This document shows positions 20,262-30,311 of a DNA stretch of 64,000 nt, piece by piece. The notes under the pieces were generated by a model. It was not told where the DNA came from and did no database searches. It saw only the letters and a program-made list of their open reading frames with translations. Location: the NCBI GenBank assembly GCA_963920635.1, contig OY987298.1, positions 143,504,257-143,568,256 on the forward strand, given 5' to 3'. This DNA is from Pseudeuparius sepicola. Taxonomy: Eukaryota > Arthropoda > Insecta > Coleoptera > Anthribidae. Made by a program: the position numbers and the translations under genes. Position 1 is the stretch's first letter; each line of letters opens with the position of its first letter.

Positions 20262-21285
20262 CAGGTTGATTCAGTTTTATTCTGCGACACTTCAAATCAA
20301 AAAATATTATTATTTTGTGATACAACTATTTATCTACAGCCGCTTCATTTTTGAGATATAGGATGTTTGAATTCTCAAAAAGGTTAACATTTTATTCTTA
20401 TTTTTACAACCGTTAAAAATATTTAAACGAAATTTGGTACATGCATTGATCAAGTGTCACAAAATGTGATAATACCAAGTTCCCAAAATATAGCCAGTGG
20501 TGGAGATATGGGTATACACTACATTTGTTTTATCAAGAAAACTCCTAACACGGCCCTGTAGAGCTTTTTTTCTTCTTGGCATTTTTTGTATCTGCCATAG
20601 TTTCACGGTAAATTTGATTTTTCGGTCATATAACTCCTTTTTGAAATGCCAGAAAAAAATATGTAATTTGAAAAAGTCACTCCTTCTGCTCTCTATTTGG
20701 CCAGAGGATATTAAACAAATTGTTACGGTTGAGAAAATCAAAACTTGCCTGGTAAAAAAACACTTAAAAGAAAAAAATAAGTAACAAAACAATGGTTGGC
20801 CACGAATGGCATTCTTGGTTTGTTGAATTAATATGACATTTTTATTCAGTACTGGCCAAAGATAAATCTAAAATGTCATTTTTTTTTCAAATTGAATAAT
20901 TTATTTGTTGCATTCCATAAAAGCAATAAAAGATAAATTAATTTTCCCGTAGAACTGCAGCAGATACAAAAAAAGTCAGTTTTTGCTTAGAATAATGAAA
21001 GTTAATCAAGGGTATTGTATACCCATATCTCCGCCACTGGATTCATTGGGAACTTGGTTTTACCGTACTTTGTGGCACTGGATCAATGCATGTTGTGTAC
21101 CAAATTTCGTTTAATTATCTTTAACGGTTGGAAAAATAAAAAATAAAACGTTAAAATTTTTGAGAATTTAAACATCCTGTATTTCGAAAACGAGGAGGCT
21201 GTGTAAAAAAAGTTGTTCACAAAATAGTAATATTTTAGTATTTTCTATCACCTGTTGAAGTGTCCAAGAATAAAACTAAATTGCC
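20262..21285. mobile_element. Nested foldback inside the 19.8-kb element
   Basis: Left-arm phrases AAACGAAATTTGGTACATGC, ATACCAAGTTCCCAA and GGAGATATGGGTATACA are mirrored at 21005-21110. The outer parts (CAGTTTTATTCT, GATATAGGATGTTT) are mirrored at 21170-21280. Overlapping frames on both strands near 20457-20792 result from this symmetry and are not genes. Confidence 0.8.
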
Positions 21286-21340
21286 TTGTAGGTATTTCAA
21301 CAGGATATCCGGGTACCTCATTTTGCCCCATATCTAATAT

Positions 21341-21639
21341 CCCATTTTGCCCCGACGCACGTTTTAGAATAAAATATAAATCAAATTTACAACGAAAATT
21401 ATTTTTCGATAAAATGATTTAGATTAATCATACTTAATAATAAGTCTAATTAAGCAATAAAACTCACCTCGAAAATCGTATAAACACTGTATTTACTTTG
21501 AATAAATGTAAACACAAGTTTTAAAACAAGGGAGGTGTTGTACTCCCAACAATGGCTATGGACTCACTGAATTGACTTGACCGGGGGCGTGATCTTGCAT
21601 CGAAAAGAGGTGGGAGGGGGACATGTAGATTTGAAATTT
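21341..21639 (+). repeat. 299-bp direct repeat, first copy
   Basis: Nearly identical to 21872-22170, offset 531 bases. On the minus strand it holds ATTTTCGAG followed by GTGAGTTTTATT, a credible splice donor, so it may be an untranslated exon of the parent element. Confidence 0.9.
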
Positions 21640-21871
21640 TTAAAATAATTTTTACTTTTGGGCCACTTCTTGACGGTTCTTTTAGCTAATAGCATGCAAA
21701 ATTCCTACCTGCCAAATGCATCGATGATTTTCCTTGCGGTAGCGGTACTCCTTTCTCGTGTGTCGTCATGGCCTAAACGCCATATTCATTTGTAATAACT
21801 GGCAATCTGATGTTTAATAGCTATTAAACGACGATAAATTAAGAATAAAGTTTCTTTTAGTGGGAAGAACC
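21640..21871 (+). repeat. 232-bp patch between the direct repeats
   Basis: It begins TAAAATAATTTTTACTTTTG and ends AGTGGGAAGAAC. A near-identical copy lies at 23986-24218, outside this element. A few substitutions separate them (for example GATCGATG versus CATCCATG in the phrase AATGCATC). It carries no recognisable gene. Confidence 0.9.
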
Positions 21872-22170
21872 CCCATTTTGCCCCGACGCACGTTTTACAA
21901 TAAAATATAAATAAAATTTACAACGAAAATTATTTTTCGATAAAATGATTTAGATTAATCATACTTAATAATAAGTCTAATTAAGCAATAAAACTCACCT
22001 CGAAAATCGTATAAACACTGTATTTACTTTGAATAAACGTAAACACAAGTTTTAAAACAAGGGAGGTGTTGTACTCCCAACAATGGCTATGGACTCACTG
22101 AATTGACTTGACCGGGGGCGTGATCTTGCATCGAAAAGAGGTGGGAGGGGGACATGTAGATTTGAAATTT
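21872..22170 (+). repeat. 299-bp direct repeat, second copy
   Basis: Second copy of 21341-21639, differing by a few bases (for example GAATAAACG for GAATAAATG). It is followed by GGCTCCTTCAGTTAGG and then the element's right end. Confidence 0.9.
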
Positions 22171-22279
22171 GGCTCCTTCAGTTAGGCTGTATCTACTAAA
22201 AATACTCGTACCCCGTTATACCCCGGTACCCCATATTGCCCCGCATTCCCCTACTTATTTGTAAATATGTGTACCTACA

Positions 22280-22512
22280 CTCTATTCAAACTAAATGCAA
22301 GTGGCGCGTAAACATTTACACGATGGAAGCACGTGAACAATTCTGCGGGCTAATACGAGGCAGGGCCGCATTAAGGACGATGTCTATATAAATTTTATAA
22401 TATAAAATATTAAAATAATATGCCCCAGTATTAAGAACTTTAAAAACAAATTTTGGCTAGCCAATAGCAACAACTTGTGTTTATGTTTCACTTGCGTTTA
22501 GTTTGAATAGAG
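22280..22512. mobile_element. 233-bp MITE with CTCTATTCAAACTAAATGC ends
   Basis: The first ~24 bases are mirrored at 22490-22512 (CACTTGCGTTTAGTTTGAAT...AG), with one mismatch. A longer copy lies at 59384-59836 and a fragment at 58973-59060. Relative to the long copy it has lost about 220 internal bases. Confidence 0.85.
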
Positions 22513-22830
22513 TTGAAGTACCCAGTTCCATTTGCCAGTGTTCTTCACGCAAAAACAAGACTTAATAACATTGTTTTCCGCCCGTGCTTGTAACTCAGCG
22601 CTAACGAATCGGATCCAGCGGTGTCGACGAGTAAAGTACAGCGAAGCTCATAAGGCGTCGAAAAATAAATCGCAATTATCGCAGTTATTCTGGTTCGTTA
22701 TTGAATAGTCGACATCTTTACTGACCGCGGACCGTACGATCAGCAGACCATGGAGGTCGTATATACTACACGAGACTTAGAGAAAAGGACGGTGAAAAAG
22801 TTGAAAGCAAAATCTAAAAAATAAAAAAGG
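22513..22830 (+). other. Island of higher G+C with a 24-codon frame
   Basis: Contains AACGAATCGGATCCAGCGGT and GACCGCGGACCGTACGATCA. An ATG at about 22750 opens a short lysine-rich frame (MEVVYTTRDLEKRTVKKLKA then KSKK and stop). The sequence before it reads like a 5' leader, but no promoter or family is identifiable. Confidence 0.25.
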
Positions 22831-22984
22831 TTTTTTTTTGCAATGTACGGGACCTGGATTAAAATCTTAAGGAATAAAAATCTTTTGGTTTATTGCTATC
22901 TTCTATAAACAATTCTTAAATAATAAATACGCTAATATGTTTACTTTTTAATTTTACACATATAAAGGGTATTTTTTGAGACAA

Positions 22985-23275
22985 TCGCCTGAATTTTTTT
23001 CTATTTTAAAGACCTTCAAAAAACGCTTCTTTTGTATTTTATTGACGTTCATAACCCGTATAAAGATTCAAAAATTCAGCATTTCAAGATGGCACAGAGA
23101 AAAAAACACCATATATTTTTTTATTGGCTATGCACAGCAACAATTTCAGTGATCCTGTGGACCATTCACTTGTTTTGAGTTAATTTCATGACGCCAGACG
23201 CTTTTAAAATTCCTATTTTGCTCAATTTTGGCACTCTGTAGAATGGAACTACCTGTATATTTTGAACGTAGGCTA
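22985..23275. mobile_element. Fragment of the 17.7-kb foldback family
   Basis: Carries one arm only: AAAATTCAGCATTTCAAGAT, GGCACAGAGA, GACCATTCACTTGTTTTGAG, TTTTGGCACTCTGTAGAATG. No mirrored arm follows. Confidence 0.7.
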
Positions 23276-23658
23276 GAGTAGGTATTCAATAATGTGTAAT
23301 TTGCACGATCGTCTAGAAAGAGGATTTACCTTAGATTCATTTCCAATTCAATCCAAGTAAAGTTTTTACCCAAAAAAAAAAAAGAGACAAAGAGACAAAA
23401 GAGTCACTATTTAGGTACACTTTTTTTTAATTGAGGGAGATTGTGTAGCAAATGTTATAAGACAATGCGACAAGGAAGACCAAAATAAGATGTTTATTCT
23501 CAAATTTCTAAAGCTTCGACACCCTCTATTAATATCTGCACGGATATTATGTCTACACATAATATGTATGTGGCAGACAAAGCGAGTATGTTGTGAGGTT
23601 ATTTCGCGAATTTGTGAATTAAAAGTAACAGTGATTAAGGGGAAAATATACTCTTACG

Positions 23659-23729
23659 ATGGTGAATTGTTCAGCGTTTGGTTGCAAAAGCAGAAGTGAA
23701 AAGCAAGAGCCCGGGATTTCCTTTTACAG
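23659..23729 (+). pseudogene. THAP-domain first exon (fragment 1)
   Basis: An ATG opens MVNCSAFGCKSRSEKQEPGI and SFYR, then meets a splice donor (ACAG|GTAAAT). THAP zinc-dependent DNA-binding domains begin with a CX2-4C pair near the N-terminus followed by a G-rich turn and SF..FP; the pattern C4..C9 and GISFY fits. The frame ends two bases into a codon, the same intron position and phase as fragment 2 at 51.9 kb. I find no second exon with the W and C..H residues within the next kilobase. It may be the 5' end of a deleted THAP-bearing transposon (P-like) or of a host gene copy. Confidence 0.6.
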
Positions 23730-23985
23730 GTAAATATTTAACAAGCTACCTAATTAACTACCTTTTCATTTTTAACATTTTTGTGATATTGGCGAAGAAC
23801 GCGTTTCATGCTACGCCACTGGCCTGTCGTGCGATGTGCTCGGCGATGTGACAGTCGGTAACGCGGCCGCGGGCGCTGTTATAGGCGTTCTCTCTCTTCC
23901 CTTGTCTAAGGTAAGGATTTAAACATTTTGAGACCATACAGCGTTGCCAGACGTAGCGTTCTTTTGCGGTATTTAAAGAATTGTC

Positions 23986-24218
23986 TTTAAAATAATTTTT
24001 ACTTTTGGGCCACTTCTTGACGGTTCTTTTAGCTAATAGCATGCAAAATTCCTACCTGTCAAATGCATCCATGATTTTCCTTGCGGTAGCGGTACTCCTT
24101 TCTCGTGTGTCGTCATAGCCTAAACGCCATATTCATTTATAATAACTGGCAATCTGATGTTTAATAGCTATTAAACGACGATAAATTAAGAATAAAGTTT
24201 CTTTTAGTGGGAAGAACT
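23986..24218 (+). repeat. Second copy of the 232-bp patch
   Basis: Near-identical to 21640-21871. Here it is continuous with flanking unique sequence on both sides, so this could be the donor locus. On the minus strand a short frame passes through it (KRTVKKWPKSKNYF) without a recognisable domain. Bases 23730-23985 hold a G+C-rich patch (CGCGGCCGCGGGCGCTG) and nothing else I can name. Confidence 0.85.
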
Positions 24219-24284
24219 AATTTTATTTGTTCACGAATGGGCGAAAATTGCACTGAATAATATCTGGATTTGATTAAGTTTCTG

Positions 24285-24319
24285 CAGTGACTATAGATGA
24301 ATTCTTTCTATAGTCACTG
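24285..24319. repeat. Short palindrome CAGTGACTATAGA, copy 1
   Basis: CAGTGACTATAGA at 24285-24297 is mirrored by TCTATAGTCACTG at 24307-24319. The same palindrome is at 56894-56924. Confidence 0.85.
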
Positions 24320-24546
24320 GTTACTGGGAGTTTGCGATGGCCAGTGTTGCAGCTCGCCTGTAACTCGAGCGCCATCCTCACAGATGTCATCCAAATCATA
24401 CAACGGTGAGACATACATAATATATACCTACTATTAATCAACAAGATGTTTCCAATCAACACAATTTGCGCAGCTGAGATTATGAGAAATCTTTTAAAAT
24501 TCGCCGTGAAGTGCACTGGAGCGTTAATGAGTAAATTGGTCTGTTA

Positions 24547-25044
24547 AGACCGTCAGATAGTGACAGATTTAGGTGCCCCAACATCGAAAGTACATCGATG
24601 CGGAGTAGAATGGATGGAAATTTATGAGTGGCCCCTGGGGATAACATAATGGAAAATTCGATTTTCCTATATAATTTATATATAGTATCTTAATTATGTA
24701 TAATAATATGTGGTTTTTACATTTTTACATTTTCAAACTTTCGATGGGCTTGTGTGGAAAAATCGGTCAACATCTCGATTTTTCCTTACAAGATTACGCC
24801 CTTATTTCAATTCTTTAGCCACCTGCAACACTCAAGCCCTTGGTTTTCCGAAGCCAGGTTCTATCAATTAATCATTTACTGAACACGGCTTGCACGAAAA
24901 TACAGCGAATTTTCCATATGTTATCCCCAGGGGGCACTCGTAAATTTCCCTTCATTCTATTCACCATTAATGTATACTTTACAACCATCTTCGAGGCTTG
25001 TATGCGAAAATGGGGCACCTAAATCTGTCACTATCTGAAGGTCT
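24547..25044. mobile_element. 498-bp TIR element (MITE)
   Basis: AGACCGTCAGATAGTGACAG and ATTTAGGTGCCCCA at the left are mirrored at the right with one mismatch. Inner phrases GGGGATAACATAATGGAAAA and AAATCGGTCAACATC are only partly mirrored. No transposase. Confidence 0.85.
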
Positions 25045-25129
25045 ATAGTTGGGCAATAATAAGCAATAGAATAATAGGCCCATGTTTTCTTCCGCCGATT
25101 CTAAATGCGGGAATTACACCCCCGATGCA

Positions 25130-25930
25130 AGGAACTTGCATGTAAACTTACAGTCTCCCTAGGAGAACACACTACGGTGTTCCAGGCGGAGTTGTTTGCC
25201 ATTATGTTGGGGGGCGGAGGAATCACTCAAACTCCGGGTTAGAAGGCGCGAGTTGACCTTCTACCCCGACAGCAAAGCAACTCTCCAAGCGCTGCGAGCA
25301 AACCGCACCACATCTCTCCTGGTGGAGGAATGTAGGGCGACTCTGCTTAAACTGGTGGCCGAAGGGAATAAGGTGACTCTGTCCCGGGTGCCTGGGCATT
25401 CGGGCATCGAGGGAAATGAGACCGCCGATCCATGAGCAGGCCGATGGATCCGGAACCCCTTTTGGGGATCGCACCTCGGGTAGCAATTGGAGTCTTGGAC
25501 GAGTGGCTGCAGGGCAGATTCGTTGAGGAGTTGCTCAGAGCTCCGGGGATGAGACAGACGAGGCTCATGATCCGTGGGCCATCGCCGGCCTTTTCCCGGG
25601 AATTGCTGGGTCTGGGTGGAGGAGGAGCGGGAGTGCAGATGGTGCCTGGAAGAAGAGGAGACCCCCCCACCACCTAGTAACAGTGTGCCCTGCGCTTGAC
25701 AGGGTCAGATTCGAGTCCTTCGGCATGGCTAGGCTGTGCGATGAGGACGTGTATGATGTCAGGATGGGGGATCTACGGGCCTTCACTAAGAAGGCCGGCA
25801 TGCTGGCTGTCCTGCGATACCGGCCGTGGGGGCACAATGGGCCCATGGAGGCCTACGTGCCGGGCCGATCACGAGGCCAACGATAAAGACAGGCCATGGA
25901 GCTAACTTTGTCCTATATAATAAAAGGCAT
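25130..25930 (+). pseudogene. 3' end of a LINE: RNase H and C-terminal tail, frameshifted
   Basis: In shifting frames the strand reads TTVFQAELFAIM, then TFYPDSKATLQALRANRTTS, LVEECRATLLKL and LSRVPGHSGIEGNETAD. These are the hallmarks of a LINE-type RNase H: Glu in the QAE motif, Asp in DSKA and Asp in NE.AD. It is followed by VLDEWLQGRF, then RQTRLMIRGPS and, after another shift, CPALDRVRFESFGMARL with DLRAFTKKAGML near 25683-25810, the usual CCHC-to-C-terminus layout of I/R1/jockey-like elements. At least two frameshifts and lost bases make it inactive. G+C-rich compared with its surroundings. It ends near AATAAAAGG at 25918. Confidence 0.7.
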
Positions 25931-26237
25931 TTTTGGAGATAAGTAAAAAAACAAATCTCGTAACAATTTGGCGAGTTTTCTTTCATCTATTAGATTATTG
26001 GTTTTGTGCGTTCAGGCATTCTCTAATTGTTTTTTCAAAATTTTCAACCTGCCTCAGCTGTTTTGGGCTGAGAGTTAAACGGCACGGCACTCAAATATTT
26101 TGGCACATCCTTAAAAATTGCTGGGACAGCACCTTCCTTTAACTTAGGTGATATTCTCTATAGGTATTTTCCTCCCACAACACATTTGTCCACTTTAATT
26201 GTTTCACTTTCTTGAAAATGTGTTAGCCACACATACT
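25931..26237. other. Short unassigned stretch
   Basis: No motif, repeat partner or RNA gene seen. Confidence 0.4.
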
Positions 26238-26240
26238 TAA

Positions 26241-26842
26241 ACCCGGGTGCACATTGAGACGCAGACGACGCAATCAACACAGGGCAGGAGAGGAGACGCA
26301 GGCTGGCGCAGTGCAGAAAAATTACGCGTGTTGCACAGCCAAAGCGCATATTGAAGCACAGTTACACCTTTGTGGCCTACGTTTTAAAATAATGTAATAG
26401 TTATGGCGGCGTATGAACAGGCAATAGCCATGAGTTTATTATTGAGTTCCGAATCAGAATTAGATGAAGAATTTGACGATCTTTTACTTTACGATGTATC
26501 AAAAAGAAGAAAAACTTTTTATAGAAATAAATATTTGGAAAAAAGGAAGAGCCATGGCGAATTCAATTTATCAATAGAGTTTTCTGAATCTAAATTACTT
26601 TTTAATAACTTTTTAATCTATTTTTTATTTAATTTGTTTTTTTTTTAGTAACCTGCTCCACGTGAAACGCACAAAACTGTGTACTAAAGACTGCGTCGGG
26701 CAAGCTTCACGTGACGCAGTTCTACGTTACCCTGCACTGCGTCTCAATTTGCGCGCCTCGATTGAATTCCATGTAACACAAAAAACTGCCCTGCGCTGCG
26801 CTGTGTCAACTGCGTCATCTGTGTCTCAATGTGCGCCCGGGT
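26241..26842. mobile_element. Internally deleted PIF/Harbinger element, TIRs and TAA target duplication intact
   Basis: ACCCGGGTGCACATTGAGAC at 26241 is mirrored at 26823-26842 (GTCTCAATGTGCGCCCGGGT). The similarity continues inward through GACGACGCA and AACACAG. TAA stands immediately outside both ends (26238-26240, 26843-26845), the 3-bp target duplication expected of PIF/Harbinger. Inside is only the N-terminal part of a transposase-like frame. Confidence 0.85.
26403..26648 (+). pseudogene. N-terminal fragment of a Harbinger-type transposase
   Basis: Frame of 81 codons. It starts MAAYEQAIAMSLLLSSESEL, has an acidic run (DEEFDDLLL), a basic RRKTFYRNKYLEKRK, and then HGEF followed by FSESKLLFNNFL. 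In Harbinger/HARBI1-like nucleases an R..HGEF...L...D..KF..YFR pattern precedes the DDE core, so this fits the first part of that protein. After FNNFL the frame runs into T-rich sequence and then the right TIR; the whole DDE domain is missing. It cannot be catalytic but may keep the promoter and 5' end. Confidence 0.6.
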
Positions 26843-26999
26843 TAAGGGTTTTTTAGAAATTAAATCTCAGTTGGAATTTAACGAATACAATTTTGGCGCA
26901 AATTTTCATCCCGAGGCAAAGCAAATGTTGTTATGGTGACATTTTCTTCCTGGCTTTTTTAATATGTATAAATATAATATAAACGGACCTAATATTTGG

Positions 27000-27480
27000 T
27001 ATTTAGGTTATTTTTTACGAAATAAAAATGAAAACTCACCTCAGAATACTGTAAATATTGACGAGGTCCCAGTTGATCGGCAGCGTGAAAGGCATAATGA
27101 ATAGGAACCGTATCGGGGCGTTGGTCGACAACGAAAATCCTCGAGTACGTTACAACACTGATTTATTCCGCACAAGGTAATTTAATGGTGAATACAAAAT
27201 ACACAAACCCGAACGTGGTCAACGGGAACGGCTTCCAGCCACCCGGACCGTCTGAACTTGCGGATCTCCCGTAAGCAGTTCACCCGTCTGTGTCTCAGGC
27301 TCCACTATCCATTCCGGGGGGAGAATTCCCCTTATAGCGCTCACGCGTCGGCACGGAGCGGCACTAAGGACATAATAACACCTGGGCGGTTCCCCTCCGC
27401 CAGGACACGCGCGCACTAGACACAAACTTGTTTCTAAAATATAAACTAAGACGTTTAAACACTAAACATTTAAAACTTCT
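27000..27480. other. G+C-rich unassigned block, possible LTR or UTR remnant
   Basis: Contains a minus-strand splice-donor-like CTGAG|GTGAGTTTTC near 27035 and the phrase TTACAACACTGATTTATTCC near 27147. A minus-strand frame (27219-27425) has no recognisable domain. I could not find a second long terminal repeat in the window. Confidence 0.25.
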
Positions 27481-27554
27481 CAAAACCCAAGCTGCCGCTT
27501 TCAGTTATGTGACAAATGACATGTAACGTCGGACTAAGATGGTCACGTGATTTT

Positions 27555-27635
27555 TGTGCGCCGTGGCCTGTCCTTATCGTAGGCCTCGGCCCGATCAGAG
27601 GCGGCCACCGCTTGAACTGATGATGATGATGATAC
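27555..27635 (-). mobile_element. LINE 3'-end fragment
   Basis: The minus strand ends GGCCGAGGCCTACGATAAGG and ACAGGCCACGG, close to GAGGCCAACGATAAAGACAG at the end of the 25.1-kb LINE tail. A (TGA)n run (27616-27631) adjoins it. Probably a very short truncated relative. Confidence 0.4.
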
Positions 27636-27639
27636 CCCC

Positions 27640-28180
27640 CCGATATCAAGCGTTCTGTTTTCCCCTACAACCTCTTTGCTCCGGCCCGAACGCATCCGAG
27701 CAGGGAGGGGAGCTGCTGCTGCGGTGCCGGCCGCGCAGGGCCGTGCCCGCGGTCCTCGCCGGCGCGGATTCCTCCGCGGAAAATCTGCTCTTATTTGAAT
27801 TTATTGCGGCCGCCGAGCAACCGGTCCCGCGGATAAATTCTAGTTTACTTTGTGCGAGCGCGTATCTCGTGTATCTTATGCTTAATTGACTACTTAGAAT
27901 ATTCCGTCTCCCATGCCAGCTGCGTGTTTTATTGGGTCGTACCGGCGCCGGTTCGGGTGACGGCGGCCGAGAGATGAAGGCAGCACTCAGGAATGGCGCC
28001 CAACTCGGGAGTCCGAACGTTGAACCAGGGATGAGTCACTTTATAGTTCTCAGGAGAAATACACCTACACTGAGAAAATCGGAAGAATTGCGGTCTAAAG
28101 GGATAGCATATTATCATATGCCTAAACAACCTATACCGCGCAAGAGAGACGTCCGACCGGGGGAATAATTTGGGGGCCAT
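27640..28180. other. G+C-rich island
   Basis: CpG-rich phrases (CCGGCCGCGCAGGGCCGTGC, CGCGGTCCTCGCCGGCGCGG) lie next to a homeodomain-site-like AATTTATTG. Frames on both strands are open here only because CpG-rich DNA lacks stops; none has a domain. Candidate regulatory DNA. Confidence 0.35.
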
Positions 28181-28194
28181 TTTTTACCCTAAAT

Positions 28195-29295
28195 TGAGGC
28201 CGGAAATTTGAAAAAAAATAGACGGGTGTGGGGAAAGAATTGCAGTTTTGAATGCTCAATCTAATGCTCCTTTTGGATTTTTAAAAAAGTTCACGGCTCA
28301 CTAGATATTTTGAAAAAAGTGATTTTTTGCTATTTCTTCAGATCTCTGTATATCCGTTATTTTTCTGATTATACAGAAAGACTGTAGAGACAAAAATTGT
28401 AGATAATTTTGGGCTTAATAAGATAATCTAATTTAATGTTTTATGTTTGTTTGGGATTTTTGAGATATGACATAAACTTCTGTTTTTTTAAATGTAAATC
28501 ATAGTTGGCTGCGGCCTTATAAAATCGGCCATTTTTTGAGCTTTCCAACGATATAATACTCGGCATAGTTATTACAAAAAATAAAAGAGTTATGGCTAAT
28601 TTTCTGTTGTTTTTTTTTTAATTTTTAAATAGTCAGCCATGGAATATTTACATAATTACGTTCTAGTGTATAATAAGACATACTTCAAACTTTCAAATAT
28701 TTTATTTTTAGCTGGTGACAAAATGTAACAAAATAAAACAAAAATTATCATGATGGAGCTCCACCACATAATTAGGTACTTAATAATAATTTGAATTTGA
28801 GTTTTTTAATTTTTGTTTTATTTTCTTACATTTTGTTACCAGCTAAAAACATAATATTAGAAAGTTTTAAGTATGTCTAATTATAAAATAGAACGTAATT
28901 ATGAAAATATTCCATGGCTGACTATGTGAAAATTTAAAAAAATCAGAAAATTAGCCATAGCTCTTTTATTTTTAAGTTTATGTCATATCTCAAAAATCAC
29001 AAACAACATAAAAAATTGGATTAGATTATCTTATTAAGCCCAAAATAATCTACAATTTTTTCTCTACAGTTTTTCTGTATAATGAGAACTAACGGAGCTA
29101 CAGAGATCTGAAGAAATAGCAAAAAATCACTTTTTTCAAAATATCTAGTGAGCCGTGAACTTTTTTAAAAATCCAAAAGGGGCATTAGATTGAGCATTCA
29201 AAACTGCAATTCTTTCCCAATTTAACCTTTGTTCTAGCTCTGCTAGTTTCCGAGATCCCCATAGTGGGCATCGAAAAAACTCACCCTGTATATTA
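28195..29295. mobile_element. 1.1-kb foldback element
   Basis: The left-arm phrases GAATTGCAGTTTTGAATGCT, AGATATTTTGAAAAAAGTGA, TTCTTCAGATCTCTGTA, TTGGGCTTAATAAGATAATC and CCATGGAATATTT recur in reverse order at 28910-29220. The right end is AACTCACCCTGTATA; the left terminus is eroded. The loop is near 28750. Confidence 0.85.
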
Positions 29296-29903
29296 TACCT
29301 TATAGCTAAATAATTACTTATAAAAACATGAAAATATTTTTAATTACCTAACATTTTCCTACAATATTACTTGGGATAATTATTTCTTTGAATACTTTTA
29401 ATAATAATAACTTATTTTTAAAAAATATAAACAAAAGAAAACTTGGTAACTTCACCTTCTACCACTTTAATCTTTGCTTCAAAAATGCAAGTGAAGTGAT
29501 TTCTAATTACGCTCTTCTTGGATAGCTTCAATAATTTTGCTGGCGGTGATCTGCAGTTAGTTTACTTGCTGCTGCCTGCTGCTGTTTGCATTTCTTCGGT
29601 TGCTCCAGAAATGCGGCTCTCTTCGTCGTATCGAGAATTACAATGTCTCCATTTTCCTCATCTCATGAGTTACCTGAATGAATTTCTTTGGTGGTCTTAC
29701 CAATTTTGACGCCCCTGCTTCTTCGGTTAGGTTTCTAGATGGTAGAGCGCCACTTTTCGCGTTTTTTCGCGTTGCATTAAAAAATCCTGTTCATCAAAAT
29801 GAATAGAACACGCATATATAGAGTCCTCCCAGAGAATATTATTGTCGATGATACCTAGAGTACTAAGCCACTTTCTAAATTAAGTTTTTTCTCTTGAAAA
29901 CCT
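29296..29903. other. Unique AT-rich stretch
   Basis: No repeat partner seen. A short frame at 29518-29709 shows no motif. Confidence 0.4.
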
Positions 29904-30050
29904 AAAGCCTGGTTCATACAGCTTCTTTATCTTTTAATTTCTCTTTATCTTTAAGAAATATTAAATGTCATTGGTCAGTTCAAATGCCATTGGTTATTTC
30001 TTAAAGATAAAGTAAAATTAAAAGATAAAGAACCTGCATGAATCAGGCTT
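29904..30050. mobile_element. 147-bp hairpin MITE
   Basis: AAGCCTGGTTCATACAG at the left is imperfectly mirrored by CTGCATGAATCAGGCTT at the right. Both arms carry TTCTTTATCTTTTAATTT and CTTTATCTTTAAGAAATA, meeting at a short loop near CATTGG. Confidence 0.8.
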
Positions 30051-30311
30051 AAAAATCAGCAAGGAATCAGAAAATATCAATAAGAATACCATATTATTGG
30101 CAAAAAATTATACCTATGGAATGTAATTTCACAATCTGGATGTAAAAGTCTCTTCGCATTTTTACAATGCTTTACCAAGTCATTTTTTTAACTAGTAAAT
30201 ATGAAAACGAAAAGCTATTAACCGTACAAAATATAAAGAAGAAATCGCGATTAAAAACTAAAAACGTGTCTCTCAAAAAAGCATGTCACGCTGACTTTTA
30301 TTATTTTTCTT

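Larger units (their letters stand above)
19830..22253. mobile_element. 2.4-kb TIR element with perfect 28-bp GGGGCAATATGGGG ends
   Basis: TAGGGGAATGCGGGGCAATA at 19830 begins a 28-base end (19830-19857) that is exactly mirrored at 22226-22253. Related phrases recur inside, such as GCCCCGTTTTGCCCCG, GGGGTATAATGGGG and CATTTTGCCCC, giving subterminal repeats. TA at the edges may be the target duplication. It encodes no transposase and has been enlarged by a nested foldback (20262-21285) and by an internal duplication (21341-22170). Confidence 0.85.

Noticed and set aside
20457..20792. Overlapping ~100-codon frames on both strands
   Set aside because: They lie in the AT-rich nested foldback and have no domain or splice context.
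21341..22170. An LTR retrotransposon with 299-bp LTRs
   Set aside because: The repeats do not start TG and end CA, there is no primer-binding site or polypurine tract, and the 232-base interior is a copy of nearby unique-looking DNA.
27000..27480. A solo LTR
   Set aside because: No second copy, no clear TG...CA borders and no flanking duplication were found, so I left it unassigned.
27554..28180. Open frames on both strands in a G+C-rich block
   Set aside because: CpG-rich DNA lacks stop codons by composition. No recognisable motif, and the frames overlap on opposite strands.
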